From contig NC_092635.1 in the NCBI RefSeq assembly GCF_039555335.1, forward strand, positions 50,860,052 to 50,924,051: a stretch of DNA of 64,000 nt. Direction: 5' to 3'. Below the pieces are notes generated by a model. The model was not told where the DNA came from, made no database searches, and saw nothing but the letters and a program-made list of their open reading frames with translations. Position numbers and translations under genes: made by a program. Below, in pieces: positions 1 to 11,608 of this stretch; the first letter of the stretch is position 1; each line of letters opens with the position of its first letter. Origin of the DNA: Amphiura filiformis. Its lineage: Eukaryota; Echinodermata; Ophiuroidea; Amphilepidida; Amphiuridae.

Positions 1-253
1 TAAAATTACAAACTACATAATATATACAGAGTAATACCATAAAATATTTAAAAGATTAAAACACATGAGACTATAAACAGGATAGACTAGTTAGGTTTGT
101 AAAATGTGCTCCTTGAGTGACTTTTTAAAGTTAATAATATTGCTTATTTGTTTTAAATTGTCAGGGAGGTTATTCCATGCTGTTGTTCCAGAGTACCTGA
201 AGGAACGTTTACCAGTTTCAGTATGAACAGAAGAATGAAAAACATTTTTATTT

Positions 254-2102
254 GCAGTTTGATGGCAAATTTGAATTCACCTTTCATACCTACACTCTCT
301 GGGAAAGAAATACTACTGTCTGTTCAATTAGCTTAGATTCTTGTATTCTTAAGATATTTGCAAAAATAAAACATTGTGGTCAAAGGCATCAAAGAAAAGT
401 GTTAGCACAACCTAGACCCAACGTGATTTATACTTTTCAAATTCCAAAGTTCAATTTGAAACCCCATTTCTTTTCAATGTTGGTCTTTTCCTGCGATATT
501 TTTATAAAAAGCCGTAAAACATCAGGTACCATAAACTTTTTTTAATCATTCCATTTAGTGCTATGGGGACGAATGTCATAATAATTAGATGCGCTGAAAT
601 AGTATTTATTCGACCATCCGTGATCAGGAAGTATTGTCCAGCTAAATAGCTATATTTGCCAGTAGGCCTAATTTGAGTTGAAACCCCACTGTTATTATAA
701 AAATGTGAAGATGAACTAAGGTTTTCCAAAATAGGCCCAGCTTACTAGTACATGTATATACATTCCTTGCGTATTTTAATATGTTTTTGTTTGTTTGTTT
801 ATTTATTTATTTATTTATTTATTGTGTGAATGGGTCTGTCTGTGAAGGCACATTTATTTTTAATTTGTTATTTTGTTTTGTTTGTTGAATACAAACTATG
901 TGAAGGACATTTGGAAACAAAAGAACTTTTGTACAAGAAAATATTATTTAAGACAACGAGGTTACAGAAAACAATTCTTGTAAAGTCACTGTATCTGAAA
1001 ATGTCAAGTTTAATGCTGATATTCTTGAAAAGGAATGATGGTATTAAACATGTTAAACAAAACTCAATTTACATTGTAAACCAGTTGAAATAAGAACGAT
1101 ATCCATAATTTTAATGTCATTGTTTAGGAAAACAATAATGCTCAGCATAATGTTATGCATAAAATGTAATCGCGCATAAATTTTGTGCAATAAAAACCGG
1201 TGGACCATCAGCACCTATTGATCCTAACCAGAACGGTATTACAATTGAATGGCAGGACAGATAGGTGGACAGATTGTTTTGATAAATTGGATAGGGTCTA
1301 TGCCATAAGTTGAGAATGGACCGTCCCACTCAATTTGTAAAAAGGTCGCGAACCCTTTCGGTGGACCCAAGTAACTGCCTAAAATGAGGCAAAATTGAAA
1401 AGAAATGGGCTTTTAAATTGAACTTTGGAATTTGAAAAGTTAAAATCATATTGGGTCTAAGGCTGTGCTAACACTTTTCTTTGATGACTTTGACCAAATT
1501 TTTTTATTTTTTCAAATATCTTAAAAATACAAGAATCTAAGCTAATTGAACAGACAGTACATGTAATCTATTTTTTATGGAAATGTTACAATATGTACAC
1601 AATACATATTTACATAGAAATTTCAATTTTATTCAAGAACAGGTCGGTCAAGGAAACCTACATAAATATGTTTTCTATACTTCACTTGACCCAAATATAT
1701 GATTTTTTATGAGACACTCACACATGAAATTTTAGAGGATTTTGATAGCAGTTCCATTAAAAAAAGCTGCTATCGTCATGAGACTAAGATCTAGAAACAC
1801 CCCCGAAATGCTTTTTGGGGGAATTGTGCTAGCTGAATCTTTTTGATGAAAGTCTGGTTCTGGTTCTCAGGTTCTGGTTGCATGTTGATTACTCCAAGTC
1901 AACTAAGCGGGATCCCCGGGAATCGGGATACCGCATCAGTTTCGGAGGAAGTCAATCTTTGACTACATGTAGATGTAACCTTGCTACGGAAAGTGCTATG
2001 ACAAAAAGGTTTTCAGTGTTGGCTTTCTTTACTCAAGGGCTTTAATTTGATATATAAAATGATGCAGTTTGATGGCAAATTTGAATTCACCTGGCATACC
2101 TA
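254..2102. repeat. Inverted and direct repeat arrangement
   Basis: The segment 311-477 recurs in inverted orientation at 1395-1559, with about 900 bp between the arms. The two ends of the left arm match the right arm in reverse complement (for example CTGTCTGTTCAATTAGC). A separate direct repeat of about 39 bp starts at 254 and at 2064 (GCAGTTTGATGGCAAATTTG). This looks like a decayed mobile element with long inverted arms. I see no coding sequence in it; the short open frame at 252-545 lies inside the left arm. Confidence 0.6.
786..823. repeat. (TTTG)n/(ATTT)n microsatellite
   Basis: Three TTTG-type units run into about seven ATTT units. Simple sequence with no other signal. Confidence 0.85.
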
Positions 2103-2712
2103 AATCATTCATCAATCATGATGAACACACTTACACAGTCACAGAAGTTATGATCGAACAGAAATACTTACCCCAAAACATCATGAACATTTACACGTAT
2201 TCGGAAAGTGATAAAAAGAGTAGGATTCAAACTACTAAAGTTGTTATTATATGAAAATGATATTCTTCTTCACGGAAAAATAATCAGGTACTAAATTGTG
2301 AAGATAACACATGTTTACATTTTCGTTGTGTGTACATTTTGGGAATACACGTTTTTCATGGCTTTCATATGACACTAGATTATATCCGGTAGCTGAGCAT
2401 TGTGCTGCATTGAGTACTCGTTATAAGGTTTTATACTTCATAAGTATGCAATATACACCTTAAAATATACTTTATAAATACTTTTTACATATCCATTACA
2501 TTTATGAAGTATTATTTATGATCATTTGCTGAGAATAATAACTTGTGCAGTTCACTGAATAAAAATAAGTAATTGATCAAAATACAGGTTGCCATCCCGT
2601 TCCGTTCTATATGACACTTGATACAAGTACGCAGAAATCCACGGATGATTCGGAATCTGACTATCATGACTACAGTCGAGAGAGGAAATGCCGGGGGGTA
2701 TTTTACTAAAAT

Positions 2713-3291
2713 GTGAGTGGACGCGGCGAATCAGCCGTAAACTCGGCAAATTGAATTCTGAGTTAAAGTGTAAAATGTATGTGGAGGTCGTATTCATAGG
2801 TGTATCAATTCGTTGCGACAAGTATCTTATCAAACGCTGTTTAAATCTATCAATAATACTACTGCTGAAGAGGATAATAAGCTTCTACCTATTTCTAAAG
2901 AATAGTTCTTGTCTTTGTTTGCTTTGGCTAAATCCTGTTCAAGTGGTAGATAACAAAGCATTGTATTTTGTCTAGGTATGTATAATCAACAATGAACAAT
3001 GAGAGGATATTTCTGAACCTCGTTGACTTGGGGATGATTTGAAATGACCGCCAATTATGACTGTTGGATATTTATTACCAGAAATGTAGTAAAAGAGACA
3101 CATGTAGAACCGATCAAAAAATACAATTTTGTCGAAGGAACAGAGTTCAACAAATCATAACCCCGCTTTTGGATATCGTTTGAAGTCAAATTATATACCA
3201 TTTTAAAGCTTATGGTATATATTTTCTAAACACGAAATAAAACAAAATTGACCGGGGCCGACTTTACTGCTGATTCGCCGCGTCCAGTCAC
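2713..3291. mobile_element. Foldback/MITE-like element with 35-bp inverted ends
   Basis: The left end (GTGAGTGGACGCGGCGAATC) is matched in reverse complement by the right end, which finishes GCCGCGTCCAGTCAC. The homology extends about 35 bp inward to a shared GTAAA/GTCGGC block. The interior has no convincing coding region. I did not find a clear target-site duplication. Confidence 0.65.
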
Positions 3292-3299
3292 AAATATGA

Positions 3300-4010
3300 T
3301 ACCGTATATGTAGAGCAATATTTTATTAACATTCATCAAACAAATTGGTACAGTTGAGTTTGAAAATACCCTGGGAAAATACATGTATAAGCACACAAAA
3401 AAGCACAAATACCCGACTAAAGGCCTATACGGGTCTCACAAAACTCATTCATTAAAAGAGTTAGGTCATATTGCTCGGACAACATCATATCATTGGCAAG
3501 CTATTATGAGGACTATGAAAATGACTCCTTTTTTTGAGAAAATAAGACATTTAAAATTGATATTCCGCGATGAGTTCCTTCGCCAAACGCCCAGATTTGA
3601 CGAAATGAGATGTGCCTGCTTTGAGAGAAGGGACTGTAAACGCTCTCAATGCACAGAACGGATACTGTTGTTGTTCAGAAAAAAAGTCTAATCAAGTGTT
3701 ACAAATTTAATAATGGTTTTTAAACATATGGATAAAATCAGCCGCTTCGTTTTTATATATTAATAAATTGTGATATTTGTATCAAGTAGCTTCAAGTCAA
3801 ATTGTTGAAAAATATTTGGAATAAACAATAAAAAATAATTAAAAACCAAGTTCACCTTGCCAGCTAAGAATTTGAGCGTGATGTATATCCATATTGTATT
3901 TATTATGCAAATAAACAATTATTTCAATGGCCTTTTGTTCGAACCTTCCCGATTTCGAGTGGTATAGGTCGCACTGACTAGTAGGCCCTAGACATGACTG
4001 AATGTCAAAA
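3300..4010. other. No recognised gene
   Basis: A 102-codon open frame on + (3383-3691) has a basic, Cys-containing C-terminus (CACFERRDCKRSQC). It has no family I recognise, no splice context and no neighbouring exon. I do not call it a gene. Confidence 0.4.
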
Positions 4011-4412
4011 GAGCTCAGGGACCGTTCACAAACACTTGTTAGGGGGGCTGATGCAAAAGGGGGGCTGAAATTTTTTACTCTCCTATAAAAGGGGGCCCTG
4101 ATCACAAATTTTCCTGGGAAATGATTGTGTTTATATGCTTTTCTATGGGGTTGACCGGGACGGTGGGGACCCATAATTTTCATGTCAAAATGGAGGGGGG
4201 GGGCTGAAATTTTGAGATCTCAAAGGGAGGCCCAGTCTCCTGCAAATCAATTTTGCTTCAAACGGGGGGAGGACCTTTACGAGGCAGCATTTTAAAAACA
4301 CAATTTCTCTTTTCATTTCTGGAGAAATACGAATAAAAAATTGCAACGAGTGTCAACTTGTAAAAGTGTAATAATTATTCTCTTCGAATGGAGTTAAACT
4401 TGTTTTTGCAAT

Positions 4413-5205
4413 AGATAGGGTAACTTGGGGCAAATTGGGACACAGGGTAATTTGGGACAGTGATTTCGGAAATACTTTTATACCTTAAAATAGTCACATT
4501 TTGCCCATTTTTGCAACAAAATAACTTTGATATAATGTCTATTTATATTTCAAACCGTTTAAAAGTACCATTCTTCATTAAACAGGAACTTCTGAGGGCC
4601 GTAAGCTTAACACATCAAAATAAGTATTCCATTTTTTTGTCATGTCTAAGCAGAGGTCACGACTTGTGGTTCAATATCTGAATCAATGGTCCGGATTAGT
4701 GTTTCTCCAATTAAAAAATAACTTCTAAGCTACCCTTTCAATTAAATAAGACAACAATTGTAACTTTTTTCTTCGAAAATTATAAGAAAAGCTTTCTTTT
4801 AGAAATATGCCAAATTGGGGTAAAATGGGACGCCATTTGATTTACTGTGTGCTAACTCAAACTGTCCCATTTTGCCCCAACAAAAAAAGTCCCATAGTAA
4901 ATCAATGGCGTCCCATTTTTACCCCAGCTGTCCCATTTCACCCCAGCCTCTGTTACAGAAAAATCTTGCAGTGGGGTAAAATGACGCCTTAAAGACACCT
5001 TAATAAAATAATGAAGCCGGAGGCCGACCGGCACCAATTTTTGTGAAACGTAAGTCTACTAGACTAGACACTTGGTGATGTACCTTTTGTTTTGTAGTGG
5101 TCACTTGTCGCAGGTTGTCGGGTATTAGTATTATAGCCGAGTAAAATCTGGTGGGGCAAAATGGGACATTAGGTGGACCAATCTGCCCCACTTCCCCCTA
5201 TGCCC
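4413..5205. mobile_element. Inner TGGGGCAAAATGGGACA-type element
   Basis: The left end GATAGGGTAACTTGGGGC is loosely mirrored by the right end CTGCCCCACTTCCCCCTA. The words TGGGGCAAA, TGGGACA and TGTCCCA recur throughout. It sits inside the element at 4017-5481. The ends are imperfect, so the boundaries are approximate. Confidence 0.5.
4807..4947. repeat. Perfect-core palindrome inside the inner element
   Basis: Two arms, from TTGGGGTAAAATGGGACGCC to GGCGTCCCATTTTTACCCC, form a hairpin of about 60 bp per arm. Its loop carries further TGTCCCATTTTGCCCC words. It may be a third-level insertion or the fold centre of the host element. Confidence 0.6.
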
Positions 5206-5639
5206 TTTAAACGGTGATCCACAGCCTCGCGCCACTTTTCTTTTGACCCTCCAAAGGGAGGGGGGAGCCCTGACAAAAATGATCACAAAATTTTCTGGAA
5301 AAACTTGAGTGTCGGCCTATGTATCATGCTTTTCTATGGGGTTGACCTATAATTTTCGTGTCAAAAAGGGGAGGGGCTGAAATTTTTGAGATCTCAAAAG
5401 GGGGGGGGCCAGAAAAATTTTCACAATGAATTTTTTTTGCATCAGGCCTCAGGCTAATATTAGTGTTTGTGAACGGGGCTATAGTATTTTTTTTTGCGGG
5501 TGGAATAACTAAAACCGGTGGGAAATATCGGCCTTAATAAATACCAGCGGCATGACATGTTTACTAGGAAATACTCAATAATTTTCATTTGATAGCTGAA
5601 TAATGAAAAAAGTGTGCTTAATAGGGACCAAACAAGCTC

Positions 5640-5850
5640 AAACACTTGTGGGCCTTTATGGGGGGGGGGGGGTGATCCATGAATTCATCCTGAGCGGCCC
5701 CTCTCAGATCTCTAAAATTTCAGGGCTGCCTTTTTGACATGAAAATTATTAATATTTCATATTAATTATGAAAAAAACCCACAGAAAATCATATAAACGC
5801 AATTTAAAATTTGTGGTCGTTTTTTCGGCCCATAGGAGGGTCAAAACTGT
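5640..5850. repeat. Inverted fragment of the 4017-5481 repeat family
   Basis: It begins with a run of about 12 G. It then carries, in reverse orientation, the family words GATCTCTAAAATTTCAG and TTTTTGACATGAAAATTA that occur near 4165-4215 and 5355-5400. It appears to be a truncated copy. Confidence 0.5.
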
Positions 5851-7190
5851 TCCCCTTTGTGCACAATACAAACTATCGGTCCATTTTTCCTATTCCACTC
5901 CGTATTAAACCAGATGACCTCTACAAACCCCTGCATGCTACGCTATAGGACCAGCAACATCCGTCGGCGGTTTAGTGTTAAAATCAGGAAAATTGTAATA
6001 GTCACAATTTATGCAGGGGTGGATATGGATTTCATATATATTTGTACACTTCGTGTATTTTTTTCGTGAATTTTGATGGCTGTTATACACACCGACCGAT
6101 TTTTTTTGTACTAAAAATACTACAACCTGAAATCACCCCTACCACAAAACACGCGACCTTGCATAGGACTGAGCTAGTTTCGCAGTGCACCAGCAGCTCT
6201 CTGCAGAAAAACTGCCCTGGAAAAGGATTGCAGTGTCGCAGCAAATATGCAGAGATGTCTGAACCTAGTTACGTTTTATATTAACTAAATTTACCCTAGT
6301 TTACTTCAATAAGTAAACTATAAGCTCCGCCCATCAGTTTCAATTTGATAACGGTAAGATATTTCAGTAAGTTTTCAGGTCAAAATTTCTCTGCTTGTCA
6401 GATCACGTAAACTCAAGGTTATTGAACGCTGTTCTCCACATAGGATATTTTGGTTGATTCCAGTTTTAAGCGGGTATGATTTTATAAAATTTTTACTACG
6501 TGGCATGATTAATATATATGCTGCTTTTTTGTTTATTTTAACAAATAGTGATTACTGTTACTTATATTTGTCTTTGGATGAACTACAGAAAACATATCAG
6601 TTACTATACTTTACGTTTCAGCGCATAACAGTATATTGTTCCACTCTTTGTAATACCAACCACCTACTCGTGTGAATAATGCTACAGTCTGAACGGATAT
6701 GGTAAATGGTAGCAAGGTCGTCCTTCGGTTAAGTTGCTGTTGAACCTGGTATATCATGGAAGGTCGTGGTTAACCCAAATTAATAGACGTTTGTGGGACA
6801 AAGGTCGCGCCTATGCGCCACACAGTAGAAAGATTGAATTGCACCAGGCCTCCCTGACAACTAGGCCTATTTTTGTGATTGGTCCCATGTGACAATTCCC
6901 ACAATCATTGCTCATGTTTTTTTCATGCCCCCACATCGAAAAGGGGGTGATTTTTGACAGGGCCATGGGACGATTTTTGGCAGACCATTAAGAATTCACG
7001 ATCCCGGGGATTAAATTATTGCATGATCACCCCTACATAAGTGGGTTGCTACAAAAATCTCTAAATTTAGTTTAAAGAGTCAAATTTGGCAAATCAGTCA
7101 CATGCAAGTTCAACAATAGAGGGCGTTAATTGCTAGTCTTTTTCAATGCTTTAGAAACATCAGCATTTACAGGCATTTACACAATTTGCT
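5851..7190. other. No recognised gene or complete repeat
   Basis: Several open frames of 70-80 codons occur, but none resembles a protein I know and none has paired splice sites. Part of the FAM174 promoter and 5' UTR may lie at the right edge of this stretch. I see no TATA box I would commit to. Confidence 0.35.
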
Positions 7191-7383
7191 CCAGTATCAA
7201 AACCCAGCGTTGTACAAGTCTAACAGCAACGTCATTCTCTCCATGTTGTTGTCGATGCAGAAGTGAACAGCTGTGAGATTTTCTCGTTACTATTACTCAG
7301 ATGAAACACTTTCTGGCCATGCTGACCCCTGTATGATATTAAGTTTTAGATAAGGAAACTGAACCGACTGGCGATCAATCAAA

Positions 7384-7694
7384 ATGGAGCATGTGTACTT
7401 CTTATTTGCAACTTTTTTGTGCCTACTCTTCTTCATCTCATACGGAAATAGTGGACCAATTGCACAGAAAAATCCTCCAGGTGATGGTGGTGGTGGTGGA
7501 AACAATATTGATACACAAAATGAACCACCAAAGATAACTGACAAACCTGTAACCAAAAATCTTACAAGTATTCCTAGTTATGATGGTGATACTTATGGAA
7601 GTTTAGCAGATCCAGCTACAATGAAAAGAATGCTTTATGTTCTTCTTGGTTTTACTACACTTGTTGTTGCCTTTTTTGCCTTCAAAACAATAAG
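7384..7694 (+). CDS. FAM174: FAM174 coding exon 1
   Basis: Encodes residues 1-103 plus two bases of codon 104: signal peptide, lumenal part and membrane helix. The donor is AATAAG|gtgcat, phase 2. Reading through the donor gives a hydrophobic non-homologous tail and a stop at 7773, so an intron-retained form would lose the basic/acidic tail. The 5' UTR extends an unknown distance upstream. Confidence 0.92.
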
Positions 7695-10669
7695 GTGCAT
7701 AATCTTTTTCTTTATCTTACATTTACAGTACCTGTTTATTTACATGTTTTCCAGACCATGGGTATTTCCATAAGGCCCAATACATGTGGTGTGCATGTGA
7801 AAAGGCTCACTTCCCACTCACTCTTCAAAATGTGACATGTACACCAATTGCAGCACACGATTCAAATGTGTTTACATATTCAGGCATTCATATTTAAATA
7901 TGCACTCATTTACAAGATGGAATATATGGGATCCATCTCAGACTCGAACTCAGAGTTACAATATACAAATGTATAACATTTTTTTGACTGGACGTCGGCC
8001 TAGAATGTGATCAGTTCCCTCCAGTGCTGGGTCCATGTATGTACATGGATCGAATGGGTTTCTGTATGTGCCTGTATGTGTGTGTCTGAGGGCCGATGAC
8101 ACTCATTCGATGGGTGTAGGGTCCATGCATTATTTATACTAAAGTTTTTTTTTTTAAACTTCCGTGGTCGTGCCTGTGCGTATCGCGTACACGAGCGTAA
8201 ATGCAAAAGCAATAAACAATCACGCTGATTGGCTGATCAACGCACTTTACAACAAGCCGGCTGACCAATTGGTCTTCGGCGCGGCGCGTAGTAGGTGACC
8301 TACGCGATCGCAATTCGCCAGCGCGTACCCGGACCACGGAAGTTTAAAAAAAAAACTTTAATAAATGGGATATGAAAATAGCATTGACATTGTAGTTTTG
8401 TAGCAGACTTCATAATATTCTTTTTGTGATGTTTAAAGGTCCGTAACCCGATCAACAGCATCATCCCCCCCGATTTTTTTCATTGTTGATGAGGTTTTGG
8501 TATCACAAAATAGATACTATTTTTCTCATTACTATCCTGAAATTTGACGCTCCAAGTCGATGTATTTCTGGAGAAATCATGAAACACAGCGGTTTTTACA
8601 GGTTACCAGTTTGTAAATACTAAAAATTACTCCGGAATTCTGGGGCAGGGAATTATGAGCGATCATCAGTCTCCTCAACAGCTACTTTGGTTTCGCGTCG
8701 TACACATTCTGTGAAAAAAGCGAACCACACTAACTGCTGAGGAGACTGTGCGCTGTATTTAATTATAAAACTTCCACGCTTCACGTAGTGGGCTGTTTAG
8801 CTCAATTGATTAGCGCGTTTGTACTTACCCGAGAGGTACCCGGTTCACAACCCGGTACCGGAAGGTTTTTTTCTCCATTTTTAACCCAAACTTTTTATAT
8901 TCATTTGAAATGTACATATTGCAAGGGAAATATATTTTGTTTCCTTTTTTTCTGAAACCGCTGAAAAAAACCAAATATTTTCCGCTCAATACGGGCCGGG
9001 CATTGTACGTCATACGAACGCGAATTGTGGTTGTTGCTTGCCTGCCCAGAATGCAATTCACGTATACATACCAAGGTATTGGATTGCAAATTTGGCTATT
9101 TATTCACATTACGCTGAAAATGCTCTCGTTCTTTCACAAAGCAGCATAAAGGGGGCGATATTTGATATTACATTTGTATTATGTAATTTTAAAGACAATC
9201 CATATCCAAAACCAATAGGGTTACCCCCCCTTTAAATGACCATAGAAATTCTTTTCCTTGCTTTTTGCCAATTTAAATTACTAAAATCCAAACAACTGGT
9301 GATGGACTCATTGGACTGATGGTGGATTCCACAGCAAAAACTCAAAGAGGCTGTTGTTGAGCCTTTGTTGAGTCATTGTCAACCAGATAAAGGAGGATTT
9401 TCGTGATCCTAGCATCTTTTTTCCCAAGATTTAGGTTGATTCCAATTTTGCGTGTGCGAGTTATGCATGAATCATGATTATGTGTATTACACTGTCCATA
9501 GGCCACTGTTGTAATTTCGTTCTGGTATACCCAACAAAATTGAAATTTGACAATATTTTTGCTAAACTTCTTCCTACTTTGGTCAGTGTCTAGTGTGGGT
9601 AACTCAAATAAAAGCCTAGAAGGTCTACTGAATAGTGAAAACACATTTTGTATTTTCTTGGAGACAGGTGGTCATCTTATCAAATTATCATGTATAGTGT
9701 AATAATGGGTATCCACACACTAGGATCCACAACATGCTCATCTATCAGGGCACAGTTCTTTAACCCCAATACATCTGTACATTCATTGAATGACCTTTAA
9801 AAATTTGGGTACAAAAACTCATACTCTGCAACTTAAGGTCAAATTTTGCACTATGGTACCAGTGTTTAATTGAGATTATTGAACTATGCCATTGGAATGA
9901 GGCCATTGTGGTCCATAGTGACACAGAACTTATCACTACCATTGGCTGCTGACTGTGTGTGTCTCCACCCAGATGGGTTTTCATCAGCAATTGATCTGTT
10001 TTTTCTTTGCCATGGTCTTCTGGTTTCACTTCTGTATGATGTGCAATATACAGAGAACTTTTGCTTTCTCCTTGTACTTCTTGAATTCATTTTCTCTTCT
10101 TTGGGTCTCTCAGACTCTCTTTCAGAGACTTCAACAATAGCACAGCTACTATTCTGGAACTGTGTGCTTGTAGAGACTCAATAAAGAATATAGCATTCCA
10201 CGGCGCATGAATGCTGTTTGCATTATCTTGTGCAATGCTGCTGCATCATGCCGTGTGTCAGTTGTTTGATCAGGATCAGTGGATATCTTTCAAGATAGCA
10301 GAATAGTTGTGTAATACTGCTCTAGTTCCATTAGCATTAGTTGATCCCGGGAGCTGACCATTATGTGTTTTGACAAGCTCTGCAGTGTCAGTTTTTTCTT
10401 TAACATTTTTTCTTTAAGTCACTGGCATCTCAAAAACCAAAAATAAAACCCCCCAAAAAACAACAGCACACATTGCAATTTAATTCTCGTAAATTATTTT
10501 GAAAATTTAATTAAAATTACGATTTGAATTTATTCACAGGGCAAGGACGAGAAGGAAAACAAAAAAATATGGAGTCCTGGCCACACCCGCATCTGATGTA
10601 GAATTGACACCTTTAGATCAAGAAGATGATGATGAAGATATGACAGTCTTTGATGCCAATTCCAAATAA
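7384..10669 (+). CDS. FAM174: FAM174-family (DUF1180) type I membrane protein, complete, two coding exons
   Basis: Join 7384-7694 with 10540-10669; 441 bp, 146 residues plus stop. Seen: a hydrophobic N-terminus (residues 1-24) fits a signal peptide; residues 25-80 are a Gly/Pro/Asn-rich lumenal or extracellular segment with one N-glycosylation site (NLT, residue 59); residues 82-102 ([19 protein letters not shown]) are a membrane helix; residues 104-112 are strongly basic; YGVL follows at 114-117; the tail is acidic (DQEDDDED) and ends TVFDANSK. The order helix, Arg/Lys block, [13 protein letters not shown], acidic run, TVFDAN is the signature of FAM174A/B/C. Known of the family: small single-pass proteins of the secretory pathway or cell surface, poorly characterised. 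The start is the first in-frame ATG before the signal peptide, in good context (AAAATGG). Length is near that of vertebrate members, slightly short because the lumenal part is brief. The gene looks intact; no regulatory site is claimed. Confidence 0.93.
8141..8359. mobile_element. GC-rich foldback MITE in FAM174 intron 1
   Basis: The ends AAAGTTTTTTTTTTTAAACT and GTTTAAAAAAAAAACTTT are reverse complements. They are followed inward by CTTCCGTGGTC and its complement GACCACGGAAG. The centre is much richer in GC than the surroundings and full of CGCG words. The outer bases are TA-flanked on both sides, which would suit a Tc1/mariner-type target. Confidence 0.75.
8434..9235. mobile_element. Possible 0.8-kb element enclosing a tRNA-like segment
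   Basis: The left end TTTAAAGGTCCGTAACCC and the right end GGGTTACCCCCCCTTTAAA are imperfect inverted repeats. Between them lie a short inner pair (CAGTCTCCTCAACAG at about 8668 and CTGCTGAGGAGACTG at about 8735) and the tRNA-like segment at 8789-8860. No transposase frame is visible. The boundaries are inferred. Confidence 0.45.
8789..8860 (+). repeat. tRNA-derived (SINE-head-like) segment
   Basis: It has an A-box-like TAGCTCAATTGATTAG at 8798-8813 and a B-box-like GGTTCACAACC at 8842-8852, spaced as in a tRNA gene. The anticodon arm does not pair and the acceptor stem cannot be closed. I therefore call it a degenerate tRNA-derived promoter module rather than a tRNA gene. Confidence 0.55.
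9722..9920. repeat. Left arm of a 200-bp inverted repeat bracketing FAM174 exon 2
   Basis: This arm is matched in reverse complement by 12211-12410. Shared words include GATCCACAACATGCTCATCT, CATTCATTGAATGACCTTT and GGCCATTGTGGTCCA. The similarity trails inward with indels past 9920. The arms are 2.3 kb apart and enclose the last coding exon. Confidence 0.75.
10540..10669 (+). CDS. FAM174: FAM174 coding exon 2 (cytoplasmic tail)
   Basis: The acceptor is TTCACAG|GGCAAGG. The first base completes Arg104, and the exon encodes the basic juxtamembrane segment, the YGVLATPA and ELTPLDQ motifs and the acidic TVFDANSK end, with stop TAA at 10667-10669. The exon continues to 10675, where GAAAG|gtaag is a strong donor. 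This implies a 3' UTR intron. The stop is only 6 nt before that junction, too close to trigger junction-dependent decay under the usual vertebrate 50-55 nt rule. Confidence 0.92.
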
Positions 10670-10876
10670 CGAAAGGTAAGATTGAACACTTAAAAGTGTT
10701 ATAGCATACAAGGCTAATGAAAGTTGATGTTGACCCGTCACATATTTTTTGTACAGTGATGAGGCGTGGCTCTTTCATTATTTGACTATATTTCATTATT
10801 ACCTATTGTTGATGCAAGGCCATGTGAAAACGGGGATTATGCTTAGATCATCTTTAGACATTTTGCAACAGATTAA

Positions 10877-11242
10877 GGGGGTACTACACCCTTCGATAAA
10901 TTTCTGACTATTTTTGCACTTTTCTCAAAAAATAATAACACACTGGAAACCAAAGTTGTATATTATAGGGGCAAGGAATTCAGTTACTACACTGAAATTT
11001 CAGTGACCCAAGACAAACGGTTCATTATTTATGATAAGAAATGAGGTACCGCTAGGATGTACCTCATTTCCTATCATATTTACTGAACCGCTTGTCTTGA
11101 GTCACTGAAATTTCAGTGTAGTAATTAGATTCCTTGCCCCAATAATATACATAACTTTTGTTACCAGTGTGTTATTAGTTTTTGAGAAAAATACGAAAAT
11201 AGTCACAAAATTTGCCACAGGGGTGTACACTGTAGTACCCCC
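10877..11242. mobile_element. TTAA-flanked foldback element (family B)
   Basis: This is a near-complete hairpin with arms of about 180 bp. It starts GGGGGTACTACACCC, ends GTAGTACCCCC, and its centre is around GAGGTACCGCTAGGATGTACCTC. It is flanked by TTAA at 10873-10876 and 11243-11246, the target used by piggyBac-type transposases. It is non-coding. A second copy of the family at 50279-53488 has been split by a later insertion. It lies in the presumed 3' UTR intron of FAM174. Confidence 0.85.
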
Positions 11243-11608
11243 TTAAAACAAAAGATTTGAGTAACATTGAGTTTAAATTATTAAAATGAAAAGAAATTTG
11301 CAATTTTCGTAATTACATGTACTAGGGACATAATGAGGGAAAGCTTCAATTTTCATTATTGACTACTTCCTCTACACCTACAATTAAGACAAACTGCTGA
11401 AATCATCAGCAAGGCATGTCTGGCACTTTGAGAGTTTAAATTTTTGAGCATTTCATCTTAATTTTTTCATGAAAATAATGAAAGTTTTGGCCAAAGTGAT
11501 ACAGACGGGGTGACAGAAAACTTGGAATCAACTTTGTATATACGTATTATTTGATTATTCATTAGCACTCGGCATACATGTACCGTATGTAATCAAAGAA
11601 TCACAAAG

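Larger units (their letters stand above)
4017..5481. mobile_element. Inverted-repeat element interrupted by another element
   Basis: The left end (ACCGTTCACAAACACTTG) and the right end (AGTGTTTGTGAACGGG) are reverse complements. Both are followed inward by a GCATCAG/CTGATGC block and by G-rich sequence containing GGGCTGAAATTTTGAGATC. The interior at 4413-5205 is an unrelated element, so this one appears split by a later insertion. No coding capacity seen. Confidence 0.65.

Noticed and set aside
3839..4183. 114-codon open frame on -
   Set aside because: Overlaps the left end of the 4017 element; its composition is explained by the repeat.
8789..8860. Functional tRNA gene
   Set aside because: A and B boxes are present, but the anticodon stem and acceptor stem do not pair.
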